Assembly (NCBI GenBank): GCA_024277755.1
Contig: JAJRUN010000148.1
Location: 1-42,963 of the forward strand
Source of the DNA: Gammaproteobacteria bacterium
Lineage (GTDB): Bacteria; Pseudomonadota; Gammaproteobacteria; Tenderiales; Tenderiaceae
Length of the DNA stretch: 42,963 bases
Direction of reading: 5' to 3'
A program made the position numbers and the translations under genes. A model generated the notes under the pieces. The model worked only from the letters and a program-made list of their open reading frames with translations. It did not search any database and was not told where the DNA came from. Of this stretch, positions 1-11,530 are shown one piece after another (positions within the stretch are counted from its first letter, which is position 1; each line of letters starts with the position of its first letter).

Positions 1-10
1 AAAGCAGTGG

Positions 11-1177
11 ATGCAAATCCAAATCATGCAAAAGAGCCTGCAAGACTCTATGACCGAGTCAGAATTGCTAAGTATTCAAGGTCAGGTTCAGCGGCTCATC
101 GAACAAGCACATAAAGATCACCCGCCAGGTCAAAAGAGCATGCAATCGACTATCGACTCCCTACTTGGTGACAACCTTGGCCACGGCGAAACCAACACAG
201 CAAATACCAATATGCAGTTTGCCCATCAGCCCAGCCCCTCTGAACAGGTTCCGAACAATAAATCCGAACAACTGACCAATAGCGACGAAGGTGAAATACC
301 TGTTAATCCAAGCGCGCCCTTTTGCCATATTGATCAGACACGAGACAACATCAACGCAATTCAATCCAGCCTTGCAGAACAAATCAATAATGCCAAACAA
401 TTCAATTCTGCTCTATCAAAATTGCTGCACAATTCATTTGCAGTCATACGCAACCTGGATGAAAGCGATAATGTTAGCCAGGTTAAAAACGTATTCCTCA
501 GACGCTATGCCAAACTGATCAAGATGCAGCAGGATCTGGCAAGCAACTTTCAAAGCCTTGATGATGGTCTTAATGACATCGTTTCCAACAGCCAAAATCT
601 TAACGATGAACTGTCACGAGTTCACCGGCTCAGCCTGACCGATGAACTGACCCAGCTCCCCAACCGCCGCTCCTTCTTGCTGCGCCTGGATGATGAAATT
701 TCCAGAGCCTTGCGCTTTGATTACCCTATGGCCATGGCACTGATTGATATCGATAATTTCAAACCAATCAATGATACCTATGGTCACGCCGCAGGCGACC
801 TCATCCTCCAGCACTTCGCCCAGAACATGAACATTGTGTTTCGCTATCACGACATGGCAACACGTTATGGCGGTGAGGAATTTGCCGTATTGTTTCCCAA
901 CACCAGTATCGATGGCGCATTAAGCGCACTGAACAAACTGCAACTCAAACTCAAGGCCAACCCCAAAATTCTTTATAAGGATTTAGAAATACCGGTTCCC
1001 ACTTTCTCAGCTGGCATCACGCTCTACAATCAGGGCGAAGATACTGATGAAATCATCAGACGCTCAGACATTGCCATGTATAAAGCCAAAACAGCTGGCC
1101 GTGATCGAATCGAAGTTGACCCGCTTGGCACCAGCCAAGCACCCCAGGAAGCAAGGAAATCAGATATACCCGCATAA
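11..1177 (+). CDS. GGDEF diguanylate cyclase (start may lie upstream of window)
   Basis: Predicted diguanylate cyclase making the second messenger c-di-GMP from two GTP. The C-terminal half from about residue 206 is a full GGDEF domain: the entry motif DELTQLPNRR begins at residue 211, and the active-site loop GGEEF is at 287-291. An RxxD product-inhibition site (R278-YH-D281) lies exactly five residues before it, so feedback inhibition by c-di-GMP is expected. The first ~200 residues are polar, rich in Gln/Asn, and contain a helical, probably coiled-coil stretch but no transmembrane segment, so the protein is probably cytoplasmic. The signal sensed is unknown. No in-frame stop occurs between base 1 and the ATG at 11, so the true start may be outside the window. 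A terminator follows directly. Confidence 0.9.
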   Translation: MQIQIMQKSLQDSMTESELLSIQGQVQRLIEQAHKDHPPGQKSMQSTIDSLLGDNLGHGETNTANTNMQFAHQPSPSEQVPNNKSEQLTNSDEGEIPVNPSAPFCHIDQTRDNINAIQSSLAEQINNAKQFNSALSKLLHNSFAVIRNLDESDNVSQVKNVFLRRYAKLIKMQQDLASNFQSLDDGLNDIVSNSQNLNDELSRVHRLSLTDELTQLPNRRSFLLRLDDEISRALRFDYPMAMALIDIDNFKPINDTYGHAAGDLILQHFAQNMNIVFRYHDMATRYGGEEFAVLFPNTSIDGALSALNKLQLKLKANPKILYKDLEIPVPTFSAGITLYNQGEDTDEIIRRSDIAMYKAKTAGRDRIEVDPLGTSQAPQEARKSDIPA

Positions 1178-1179
1178 AA

Positions 1180-1203
1180 AAACCCGCATCAAGCGGGTTT
1201 TTA
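1180..1203. terminator. Intrinsic terminator, probably bidirectional
   Basis: An 8-bp stem AAACCCGC/GCGGGTTT (1180-1187 and 1193-1200) with a 5-nt loop is flanked by an A-run on the left and a T-run on the right. It lies between the convergent diguanylate cyclase gene and secF and can serve both. Confidence 0.85.
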
Positions 1204-1228
1204 TCGAGACCAAGCTTGAAAGCTAGAT

Positions 1229-2167
1229 TTAGGGAGTACCCTCCTCTAAATCTGCCCCTTCTTTCTCAACCGGCATCAAGTCAGCCTTGCTCACCCCTAA
1301 CATCAGAATTGCACTACTAGCAACATAGATCGATGAGTACGTCCCCACCACCACACCTATAATCAAAGCTAAAGCAAAGGAGTGAATGATTTCACCCCCC
1401 ACAAAAAACAGGGCAAACAATACCAACAAGGTCGTTAATGAGGTCACCAGGGTACGCGATAAGGTCTGGGTAATAGAACTGTTTATCACTTCCATTGAGG
1501 TTCCTTTACGCATCTTACGAAAATTTTCGCGGATACGATCATAGACCACAATTGTGTCGTTCAACGAGTAACCAATTACCGCCAGAACAGCCGCAAGCAC
1601 CGTCAGATCAAATTCGAACTGAAACAGCGAAAAAATCCCCATGGTAATCACAACATCGTGAACCAAAGCAACGACAGCTCCCACCGAAAAACGGATTTCA
1701 AAACGAAAGTAGACATAGATAAGAATACCAAACAACGCAGCCAACATTGCCAGGCCGCCATCTTCGGTTAGCTCATCGCCGATCTGTGGCCCGACAAATT
1801 CAACCCGGCGCATATCCACATCCTGACCATCACTTTCCAGCGCACGCAGTACGCGGCTACTAACACCCGCCGTACCTTCACCCGCCTGTGGTGATAATCG
1901 AATCAAGACATCCTTTGATGTGCCGAAATGCTGCACTACAGCACTATCAAAACCAGCAGTTGTCAACGCCGAGCGCAGCTGCGACAAATCAGCTGATTCA
2001 GTATAACCAACCTCAACCAGGGTACCGCCGGTAAAGTCAATACCTAGATTCAGGCCTCGGGTTGCCAGCGAAACAATAGACACCAAAATCATCAACACTG
2101 ATGCAATCAAGGCCAGTTTGCCCTTGCTCATAAAATCGATGCTATGACTTGTATCCAGTATCTTCAT
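1229..2167 (-). CDS. secF: Protein translocase subunit SecF
   Basis: Inner-membrane SecF, which with SecD and YajC forms the accessory complex that uses proton motive force to help SecYEG pull proteins into the periplasm. The 312-residue length is normal. It has an N-terminal transmembrane helix, then the family signature around GIDFTGGTLVEV, a periplasmic domain, and five C-terminal membrane segments, including the conserved run VIGYSLNDTIVVYDRIREN. It is the last gene of the minus-strand block queA-tgt-yajC-secD-secF, 45 bp after secD, and its stop faces a terminator. Confidence 0.97.
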   Translation of the reverse strand: MKILDTSHSIDFMSKGKLALIASVLMILVSIVSLATRGLNLGIDFTGGTLVEVGYTESADLSQLRSALTTAGFDSAVVQHFGTSKDVLIRLSPQAGEGTAGVSSRVLRALESDGQDVDMRRVEFVGPQIGDELTEDGGLAMLAALFGILIYVYFRFEIRFSVGAVVALVHDVVITMGIFSLFQFEFDLTVLAAVLAVIGYSLNDTIVVYDRIRENFRKMRKGTSMEVINSSITQTLSRTLVTSLTTLLVLFALFFVGGEIIHSFALALIIGVVVGTYSSIYVASSAILMLGVSKADLMPVEKEGADLEEGTP

Positions 2168-2212
2168 CTTTGATTTCCTAATTCTTTTACTTAACCCGCC
2201 ACCAGGCAGCCA

Positions 2213-4072
2213 CTAAATGGAAAGTTTCTTGACCCGCTTGCCGCCGTAAATCAGATTGACTATGGCACGGGTACCAACAATGGCGGTAAACATGGACGTC
2301 AGAATACCGATTGCCAAAGTCACGGCAAAGCCCTTAATCGGCCCAGTACCCAGACCAAGCAGCACAAAGGCTGCAATCAAAGTGGTGATATTGGCATCGG
2401 CAATGGTCGAAACCGCCTTCTCATAACCGGCATGAATAGCTGCCTGTGGTGAAACACCGTTACGCAGCTCCTCACGAATACGTTCGAAGATCAATACATT
2501 GGCATCCACTGCCATGCCGACAGTCAAGACGATGCCGGCAATGCCGGGCAGGGTCAGCGTGGCCTGAAACATAGATAGCACCGCCACAACCATCACCAGA
2601 TTGAAGGCCAGCGCCAGGTTGGCGACCAAACCAAACACCTTGTAATAAACAGCCATGAAAATCAGCACCAGCACAAAGCCGATGACAACAGACTTAAAGC
2701 CCATGTCGATATTGTCCTGCCCCAGGCTTGGGCCGATAGTACGTTCTTCCATGATTTCAATCGGCGCGGACAAGGCACCAGCCCGCAACAATAACGATAA
2801 TGTCCGAGATTCTTCAGTACTATTCAATCCCGTAATCTGAAAACCATTACCAAACGGCTCACGGATATTGGCAACATTGATGACCTCTTCTATCTTGGTC
2901 CGCGTTTTGACCAGTTTGCCATTCACCATTTTCGACTTGGACTTCAGCTCAATAAAGACCACCGCCATGCCTTTTCCGACATTATTTTTGGTGACCTTAA
3001 GCATTTTCTTGCCACCCTTCTGATCAAGGGAGATACGCACATTGGGACTACCATTCTGTGAGTCAATCCCGGAACGGGCATCGGTAATCGCATCACCAGT
3101 AACAATGACCTGTTTCTTCAGCAATACATGACCACCTTCACGGGTCCTGTAAAGACGTGAACCGGCGGGCACACGTCCGGCCAGGGCATCCTGAAGATTA
3201 CCTGTCTCGTCTGCCATGCGAAATTCAAGCGTTGCCGTGGCGCCCAAAATCTCTTTGGCACGGGCGGTATCCTGTACCCCCGGCAGCTGTACCACAATGC
3301 GATCTTCGCCTTGGCGCTGGATCAGTGGTTCTGCGACACCCAATTCATTGACACGATTGCGCAGGGTGGTGACGTTTTGCTGCACAGCAAACTTACGCGT
3401 TTCACGCATTTCGTCTTCAGACAGCCTGGCTAAGACGTAAAAGGCACTACCACGCTGCTCATCATCAAGCATCAGGTTGCGAAATTCCTTACGAATGACC
3501 CCCTTCGCCTTCTGCTGTGCCTCGGCGTTGCGGAATTTGATATCCACCCCACCCCCAGAAACTCGACTCACCGTCAGATAACGCACCTTGTTTTCGCGCA
3601 GCAACGCACGCAGATCACCTACGTAGCGATCTTCAGCCATCTGCACTGCGGCATCAGTGTCAACCTGCATGAGAAAGTGCACACCACCACGCAGATCCAG
3701 CCCCAGGTACATGGGCAAGGCATTAAAGGAACGCAACCAGTCCGGCGTGGCCGGAGCCAGGTTCAAGGCAATGACATAATCATCCTGCATAAACAGCCCC
3801 AGATGATCACGGGCCTTGAGCTGATCCTCGGTATTGGCAAAACGCACCACCAGGCCTTGTCGTTCAATGTCTATGGTCAGCGGCTTAATGCCCTGGCGCT
3901 GCAATTCACTGCGCACATCCCCCAAGGTAACATCCGTAATATCAGCGCCTCGGGTTGAAGAAATCTGCAAAGCAGGATCCTCACCATAGAGATTAGGCAA
4001 AGCATAGAGGGTACCAACCACCACAACGATAACGACAAGCAGGTTTTTCCACCACGGGTACTGATTAATCAT
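2213..4072 (-). CDS. secD: Protein translocase subunit SecD
   Basis: Large subunit of the SecDF-YajC accessory translocase. At 619 residues it matches gammaproteobacterial SecD. Visible elements are the N-terminal membrane helix, the LGLDLRGGVHFLMQVD signature near residue 123, the large periplasmic P1 region, and a C-terminal bundle of about five helices carrying GMAVDANVLIFERIREEL. It lies 33 bp downstream of yajC and 45 bp upstream of secF, consistent with one transcript. Confidence 0.97.
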   Translation of the reverse strand: MINQYPWWKNLLVVIVVVVGTLYALPNLYGEDPALQISSTRGADITDVTLGDVRSELQRQGIKPLTIDIERQGLVVRFANTEDQLKARDHLGLFMQDDYVIALNLAPATPDWLRSFNALPMYLGLDLRGGVHFLMQVDTDAAVQMAEDRYVGDLRALLRENKVRYLTVSRVSGGGVDIKFRNAEAQQKAKGVIRKEFRNLMLDDEQRGSAFYVLARLSEDEMRETRKFAVQQNVTTLRNRVNELGVAEPLIQRQGEDRIVVQLPGVQDTARAKEILGATATLEFRMADETGNLQDALAGRVPAGSRLYRTREGGHVLLKKQVIVTGDAITDARSGIDSQNGSPNVRISLDQKGGKKMLKVTKNNVGKGMAVVFIELKSKSKMVNGKLVKTRTKIEEVINVANIREPFGNGFQITGLNSTEESRTLSLLLRAGALSAPIEIMEERTIGPSLGQDNIDMGFKSVVIGFVLVLIFMAVYYKVFGLVANLALAFNLVMVVAVLSMFQATLTLPGIAGIVLTVGMAVDANVLIFERIREELRNGVSPQAAIHAGYEKAVSTIADANITTLIAAFVLLGLGTGPIKGFAVTLAIGILTSMFTAIVGTRAIVNLIYGGKRVKKLSI

Positions 4073-4105
4073 ATTTTTGTCCCGAACTTCCTGTCTGACA
4101 TGGTC

Positions 4106-4435
4106 TTAGAATTTAACGCTGCCTTTTGGCAACAAAGAACCAATCGCGCTTCTCTGCACTTGAACTTCAACACCTTCGGCAATCTTTACCATGACAAAGC
4201 TTTCATCAATCTTTGTGATCTTGCCGGCAATTCCACCCGTGGTGACCACCTCGTCATTTTTTGACAACTCGGCGGTCATTTTTTTGTGTTCTTTGGCGCG
4301 CTTAATCTGCGGACGTAACAACAGAAAGTAAAAAATCAAGAATAAAACAATCAGGAATACAAAGTTAGCCATACCGGGCTCGCCACCCGCCGTGGCCGCT
4401 TCCTGGGCAATAGCATCTGAAATGAAAAAGCTCAT
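4106..4435 (-). CDS. yajC: Sec translocase accessory protein YajC
   Basis: Small inner-membrane partner of SecDF. The 109-residue protein has one hydrophobic helix (about residues 20-41) followed by the family signature LLLRPQIKRAKEHKKM and a small basic/acidic cytoplasmic domain with repeated GGIAGKI-type strands. It sits between tgt and secD, the standard order in Gammaproteobacteria. Confidence 0.95.
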   Translation of the reverse strand: MSFFISDAIAQEAATAGGEPGMANFVFLIVLFLIFYFLLLRPQIKRAKEHKKMTAELSKNDEVVTTGGIAGKITKIDESFVMVKIAEGVEVQVQRSAIGSLLPKGSVKF

Positions 4436-4502
4436 TTAATTCTCCAAAACTTGCTGATAGATTTCCCCAACCCATATTAGGGCTGGCAAATAAAGTCGCA
4501 CA

Positions 4503-6661
<2,159 letters not shown>

Positions 6662-6704
6662 GGCGGCGGATGGTAGCAGTTTCTGAAAATCTAATCGACA
6701 GTTC

Positions 6705-6733
6705 TTGCCGAACCGGCAACTTGCACTTATACT
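6705..6733 (+). promoter_or_regulatory. Sigma-70 promoter of tRNA-Leu
   Basis: TTGCCG (6705-6710), 17 bp, then TATACT (6728-6733), followed by the GC-rich discriminator ACGCGC that is typical of stringently controlled stable-RNA promoters. The expected transcript start is near 6740, about 40 nt before the mature tRNA. Confidence 0.7.
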
Positions 6734-6780
6734 ACGCGCTTCCTCTGGTCAGCAAATAAACATATTGCTCCACAGGGTCT

Positions 6781-6866
6781 GCCGGAGTGGTGGAATGGTA
6801 GACACGTTGGATTCAAAATCCAATGCTGGCAACAGCGTGCCGGTTCAAGTCCGGCCTCCGGTACCA
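6781..6866 (+). tRNA. tRNA-Leu (anticodon CAA)
   Basis: The cloverleaf folds by eye. The acceptor GCCGGAG (6781-6787) pairs with CTCCGGT (6856-6862), with a G-U first pair; then discriminator A and encoded CCA (6864-6866). The anticodon stem TTGGA/TCCAA encloses TTCAAAA, giving anticodon CAA at 6814-6816, which reads UUG. The long variable arm (class II) and the T-arm GCCGG/CCGGC around TTCAAGT confirm leucine identity. Confidence 0.96.
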
Positions 6867-6880
6867 CATAAAATAAAAAA

Positions 6881-6911
6881 GCCCCGCGGTTAAATCCGCG
6901 GGGCTTTTTTA
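6881..6911. terminator. Bidirectional intrinsic terminator
   Basis: A 9-bp GC-rich stem GCCCCGCGG/CCGCGGGGC (6881-6889, 6896-6904) with a 6-nt loop, A-run before and T-run after. It ends the tRNA transcript on plus and the glgC-GH57-malQ transcript on minus. Confidence 0.92.
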
Positions 6912-6948
6912 TTGCTCAAAATATGGGCGACTCAAACAGACAAACGCC

Positions 6949-8424
6949 TTAACGCCCGTATTGACTCACCATTTTCTGTATTCGTGGTGCCAGCCCTTCA
7001 TCCAACTGCTGCCAGTCAAAACGCCAACGCCAGTTATTTTCTGTTGTGCCTGGCGTATTCATTCTGTGCTGACCATCGAGCGCCAAAAAATCCTGCATTG
7101 GAATAATGGTCAAGCAGGCTACTGATGCCAAGGCAGAACGAATCAAGGGCCAGGGCATGATTTCAGCAGGATGACCCAGATATTCAAACATGTGTTCGCG
7201 CACCTCAGTCGACAACGCCTCATACCAACCAAGGCTGGTGTCATTATCATGCGTACCAGTATAAACAACGCTGTCGAAGGTTTGATTGTGTGGCAAATAT
7301 GGATTGCTGGCGTCACCACCAAAGGCAAATTGCAGAATTTTCATACCTGGCAGATTGTGATGTTTGCGTAGGGCATCCACTTCTGCAGTAATAATCCCCA
7401 GGTCTTCCGCCACCAATGGCAAGGGATCAAACTCTTTATGCAATGATTCAAATAATGCATCACCTGGTGCCTTGACCCAGTGACCATTGATGGCCGTTTC
7501 TTCGTGGACAGGGATCTCCCAATAAGCCTCGAAACCGCGAAAATGATCGATACGCACCCACTCAAACATCTCCAGTTGAGTGGCCATCCGCGTCTTCCAC
7601 CACTTGAAGTCGTCGGCCTGCATTCTGTCCCAGCGATAATGGGGGTTCCCCCAACGCTGGCCTGTCTCGGAAAAATAGTCTGGAGGCACGCCCGCTACCA
7701 CCTCTGCCTGGCCATTATCGTCAAGACGGAAATATTCACGATGAGCCCAGACTTCAGCACTGTCATGAGCGACAAAGATAGGCATATCACCAAACAGGAT
7801 CACACCACGCTGACGAGCATAATCATGCAGAAACCCCCACTGACGAAAAAAGACAAACTGCTCAAAACGAATATAGTCAATGGCCTCGGCCAGAACCTGC
7901 TCGACCCCAGCCAATGCACTATTTTCATGCCCCCTAAGCGCTTCCGGCCAATTCAGCCAGTGACTATTGCCGTGTGCCTGACGAATCGCCTGAAACAAGG
8001 CATAGTCCTGCAGCCAGTGCTTGTTGCCAGCCACAAACTCATCATATTCGACACGCATGCTGCCATCAGCCACGAGCTTAGATTCCTGGTAGGCATTCCT
8101 GAGCATCGTTAGTCGATAGCTCACAAAGTTTTTCGGTTCAGCCTCCAGATCAACTGCCAGCAACCCCCACTCCTGCAGAAGTTCAAGATTAATCAACAGC
8201 GGGTTACCCGCATGCACAGATAACCCCTGATAGGGAGAAAAATCACCATGCGTCGGCACCAGAGGCAACATCTGCCAGACACTAACACCGGATGCAGCGA
8301 GGAAATCGATAAACTTATAAGCATCCCCGCCCAAATCACCGCAACCGACGCCACCAGGAAGCGAGGTTGGATGCAACAGCACCCCGGCACGGCGACGACT
8401 GAGAGGCGTATCTATCGTACCCAC
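6949..8424 (-). CDS. malQ: 4-alpha-glucanotransferase (GH77)
   Basis: Amylomaltase that moves alpha-1,4-glucan segments between maltodextrins. The 491-residue protein carries GH77 landmarks: RRAGVLLHPTSLPG near the N-terminus, GDMPIFVAHDSAEVW, the nucleophile region RIDHFRGFEAYW, the acid/base region LVAEDLG, and YTGTHDNDT. The GTG start directly abuts the TAA stop of the GH57 gene (TAAGTG), which indicates coupled translation. In this cluster it probably processes linear glucans released from or destined for glycogen rather than imported maltose; no maltose transporter is nearby. Confidence 0.95.
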   Translation of the reverse strand: MGTIDTPLSRRRAGVLLHPTSLPGGVGCGDLGGDAYKFIDFLAASGVSVWQMLPLVPTHGDFSPYQGLSVHAGNPLLINLELLQEWGLLAVDLEAEPKNFVSYRLTMLRNAYQESKLVADGSMRVEYDEFVAGNKHWLQDYALFQAIRQAHGNSHWLNWPEALRGHENSALAGVEQVLAEAIDYIRFEQFVFFRQWGFLHDYARQRGVILFGDMPIFVAHDSAEVWAHREYFRLDDNGQAEVVAGVPPDYFSETGQRWGNPHYRWDRMQADDFKWWKTRMATQLEMFEWVRIDHFRGFEAYWEIPVHEETAINGHWVKAPGDALFESLHKEFDPLPLVAEDLGIITAEVDALRKHHNLPGMKILQFAFGGDASNPYLPHNQTFDSVVYTGTHDNDTSLGWYEALSTEVREHMFEYLGHPAEIMPWPLIRSALASVACLTIIPMQDFLALDGQHRMNTPGTTENNWRWRFDWQQLDEGLAPRIQKMVSQYGR

Positions 8425-10134
8425 TTAGGTTTCCTGACCCTGGCGCATTACACCACCTGCATCAGGATCACCACCACCATGAGTAAAGGCATGAGAAAGA
8501 TGTTCAGGTGGTTCTTCGCCTAACATTTGGTATAACGTTGCCAATTGCATGCGGTAGAGGCGTTCAAAATCACGCACTGCCTCAGAAGGGTTGTAATCAC
8601 CAAACCACCAAAACCAGTCCGAGCCTTCACAAATACCCAGCTGTCGTTCTGCATTTTCAAGCTGCTCAGCCGTTAAGCGACCACTCGCCACAACACTATC
8701 AAAGTTTCGCTTGGCTTCAACCAGCATATCCCAGCCACGATTCTTGTCCTGATCACCAATCCAGGTAGAGAATGTTCCATAAACCCAGCTACCAGGCACA
8801 ATATGCGGCAATTCATCTGAAGCAGGGGCCTGATCCAGACACTCGGAAAAGGTTGTCAGTTGCAACCGAGGATTGGCCGATAACTGACTGTACAAGGCAC
8901 TCAGAAAATAATATGCATTTTCAGGGAAATATTCCCAAGCATTTTCACCATCCAGAATGATTGATACCACCCGCCCCGGCTTATCGGTACTGACATCAGC
9001 AATATTTTCCAGGTGGTGCATAAAGTCCGCAACTGCATCATCAGCGTGCCAGTTAGAATATTTAAAACCGATGGAGTCTGACAAACCATCATCACGAAAA
9101 AAGCAGCCAATCTTCTGGCCTTCCGGCAAATAAGGCTTGTGAATATCCTGATGTTCACGCAGATTCGAAGGTGTCTGCTCAAGATTCAAACTATTACGCA
9201 AAACACTCTCACCACTCGCTGCCCAGCGCAGACCATGCTTATCCAACAGCTTTAAGGTATCCATACACATGGAGCCTTCAGAAGGCCAGCAGCCCTGTGG
9301 ACGAAAACCAAAATAGCGCTCGAAGGTTTGCAACCCCTTTTCAATATGCCATTCCGTCCGAGCCTCACCTCCTGGATAAGCCTCTGCTAGCGGTAGCGGT
9401 GCCCCCGGCATGGCCTCATGAGTGCTCTTAATATCAAGCAACAAAGGCATGATCGGATGCGCATACGGCGTAAACGAAAGCTCTACCTGGCCATTTTCTG
9501 CCAAACGTCGATAACGACTAAGTACCCCACTCAACAACTCACTAATCACCGTCATTAATTCATGCCGGTCATGCAAGCTGAAACAACTACCTTTTTCCAT
9601 CAACGCCTTGATGCGCGGATCACGGCGACGCACGGTTTCACCCATCCAGCCAAGGTGATACCAGGTAACAATGTCAGCCATATACTGGTCGCTAACGTAG
9701 CCCCAGTCTTCCGGCGTATCCATTAAACGACCAGCCATCTCCGCTAAACGCTGAAAACAGGGGAAGCGTTTAATAATCGTACCTTCATTTGCACGAAGGC
9801 ACGCCTTAACCAGAATAATTCGCTGCTCAGGCTCTTCAGGCAAGGTTGAACTCACCAAAGACGATAACAAATGATCCTGTATCGCCTTACCTTCGCGTAA
9901 AAAAGCGGCGACTTGTTTGGCATAATCATCCAGTTGTTCAAGCAATATAGGTGCAAAATTTATCACCGCCTTGGCGGCCGGCACATCCTCAAGATGAGCC
10001 GCCATATCGACATAATCCTTTATGGCATGCAGATAAGTCCAAGGCAGAATATATTCGTCCGTGGAGGGATCAAAGTAGTTTGGTTGGTGCATGTGCCAGC
10101 ACAGCACCACCTTTAAGCGTGAATCAACGGACAT
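8425..10134 (-). CDS. Glycoside hydrolase family 57 protein
   Basis: Cytoplasmic alpha-glucan-active enzyme of family GH57. In 569 residues the conserved regions appear in order: the HQP motif in [11 protein letters not shown] near the N-terminus, the probable nucleophile in GCWPSEGS (E286), WAASGES, and the probable acid in [10 protein letters not shown] (D395). GH57 members are alpha-amylases, 4-alpha-glucanotransferases, branching enzymes or amylopullulanases, and the exact activity cannot be read from these motifs. The start overlaps the glgC end by 11 bp and malQ follows without a gap, so it is embedded in a glycogen operon. Because glgB (GH13) is already next door, a chain-hydrolysing or transferring role is more likely than branching. 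Confidence 0.88.
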   Translation of the reverse strand: MSVDSRLKVVLCWHMHQPNYFDPSTDEYILPWTYLHAIKDYVDMAAHLEDVPAAKAVINFAPILLEQLDDYAKQVAAFLREGKAIQDHLLSSLVSSTLPEEPEQRIILVKACLRANEGTIIKRFPCFQRLAEMAGRLMDTPEDWGYVSDQYMADIVTWYHLGWMGETVRRRDPRIKALMEKGSCFSLHDRHELMTVISELLSGVLSRYRRLAENGQVELSFTPYAHPIMPLLLDIKSTHEAMPGAPLPLAEAYPGGEARTEWHIEKGLQTFERYFGFRPQGCWPSEGSMCMDTLKLLDKHGLRWAASGESVLRNSLNLEQTPSNLREHQDIHKPYLPEGQKIGCFFRDDGLSDSIGFKYSNWHADDAVADFMHHLENIADVSTDKPGRVVSIILDGENAWEYFPENAYYFLSALYSQLSANPRLQLTTFSECLDQAPASDELPHIVPGSWVYGTFSTWIGDQDKNRGWDMLVEAKRNFDSVVASGRLTAEQLENAERQLGICEGSDWFWWFGDYNPSEAVRDFERLYRMQLATLYQMLGEEPPEHLSHAFTHGGGDPDAGGVMRQGQET

Positions 10135-11389
10135 AATGTAATTCTTGCCCCAACATTTCAGGTACTACCAGCACCACACCAGCCTCACTGACATGAAAAC
10201 GTTCAGCATCTGCAACCGGATCTTCACCAATTACCGTGCCCGCTGGAATCTTGCAACCCTTATCAACAATCGCCTTACGAATACGACAGTTCTCACCAAT
10301 ATCAACACCCGGCAAGATCACTGACTCATCAACTTCGGAATACGAATGCACACGAACATTGGAAAATAACAATGATCTACGCACCGTTGCGCCGGAGATC
10401 AAACAGCCACCAGAAACCATGGAATCAATCGCCTGACCACGTCGTCCCTCATCATCAAAGACAAATTTAGCCGGTGGCAGCTGCTCCTGATAAGTCCAGA
10501 TAGGCCATTCACGATCGTATAAGTTCAGTTCAGGCGTTACCTCAATAAGTTCCATATTGGCTGACCAGAAGGCATCGACAGTCCCCACATCACGCCAGTA
10601 ACCCTGGCCGCCCGATTGCACATCACGGAACGAATAAGAATAGATACTATAATCTTTAATAACAGCAGGAATGATGTCCTTACCGAAGTCATGACTGGAA
10701 TCCGGAGTATCAGCATCACGAATCAACTGTTCATATAGAAACTTGGTATTGAAAATATATATCCCCATGGACGCCAAAGCCACATCATCACACCCAGGAA
10801 CGGGCTCAGGGTTTTCTGGTTTTTCGTTAAAATCAACAACCCGGCCATCACCATCAACGCTCATCACACCAAAGGCCTTTGCTTGATCCAACGGCACTTC
10901 CAAACAACCAATGGTCATGTCGGCCCCGTTTTCCGCATGTTTGGCCAACATGGCACCGTAATCCATTTTATAGATATGATCACCCGCCAGAAGCAAAACA
11001 TACTCCGGATTATGGGTACGAATAATATCGATATTCTGATACACAGCATCGGCGGTACCTGAATACCAGGATTCCTGAAGACGTTGTTGTGCGGGCAACA
11101 GCTCGATGAATTCATCAAATTCGCCACGAAAATAACCCCAGCCTTGCTGGATGTGACGAATTAATGAGTGCGACTTGTATTGAGTGACAACACCAATTCG
11201 GCGAATGCCCGAGTTGATACAATTTGAAAGTGGAAAATCGATAATTCTAAATTTGCCACCAAATGGGACTGCATGCTTTACTCGCCAAGTCGTCAACTGT
11301 TTTAATCGGGTTCCTCGCCCACCAGCAAGAATCAGTGCAAGCGTATCGCGAGTTAACCGACTGACATAACGCGCATCATCCTGAGACAT
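10124..11389 (-). CDS. glgC: Glucose-1-phosphate adenylyltransferase
   Basis: ADP-glucose pyrophosphorylase, the committing step of glycogen synthesis. It has the nucleotide-binding signature [17 protein letters not shown], the [19 protein letters not shown] region, [11 protein letters not shown], and a C-terminal left-handed beta-helix. The frame is open to 11446, but the ATG at 11389 is preceded by AGGGGTGAAGAG, a strong ribosome-binding site, and gives 421 residues with the usual short leader before the GGRG motif; I therefore chose it. The gene is divergent from glgB across about 140 bp and heads the glgC-GH57-malQ transcript. Confidence 0.95.
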   Translation of the reverse strand: MSQDDARYVSRLTRDTLALILAGGRGTRLKQLTTWRVKHAVPFGGKFRIIDFPLSNCINSGIRRIGVVTQYKSHSLIRHIQQGWGYFRGEFDEFIELLPAQQRLQESWYSGTADAVYQNIDIIRTHNPEYVLLLAGDHIYKMDYGAMLAKHAENGADMTIGCLEVPLDQAKAFGVMSVDGDGRVVDFNEKPENPEPVPGCDDVALASMGIYIFNTKFLYEQLIRDADTPDSSHDFGKDIIPAVIKDYSIYSYSFRDVQSGGQGYWRDVGTVDAFWSANMELIEVTPELNLYDREWPIWTYQEQLPPAKFVFDDEGRRGQAIDSMVSGGCLISGATVRRSLLFSNVRVHSYSEVDESVILPGVDIGENCRIRKAIVDKGCKIPAGTVIGEDPVADAERFHVSEAGVVLVVPEMLGQELHYVR

Positions 11390-11530
11390 CTCTTCACCCC
11401 TTTTAATTTTATTCATTTGAGGAATACAACAATACTTCACTTCCAATCACGTCATTTAGTGTAACTACCGACGCAATGAAAACGTAAACTTATGCTATCA
11501 TCTTTTCAACAACTGTAACGGTGATATTTG

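Noticed and set aside
6705-6719. Palindrome TTGCCG-AAC-CGGCAA overlapping the tRNA promoter -35.
   Set aside because: It could be an operator, but it is short and explained by the promoter sequence; no second copy was seen.
7480-8112. A 210-codon open frame on plus.
   Set aside because: It lies wholly opposite malQ, with low-complexity composition and no recognisable family.
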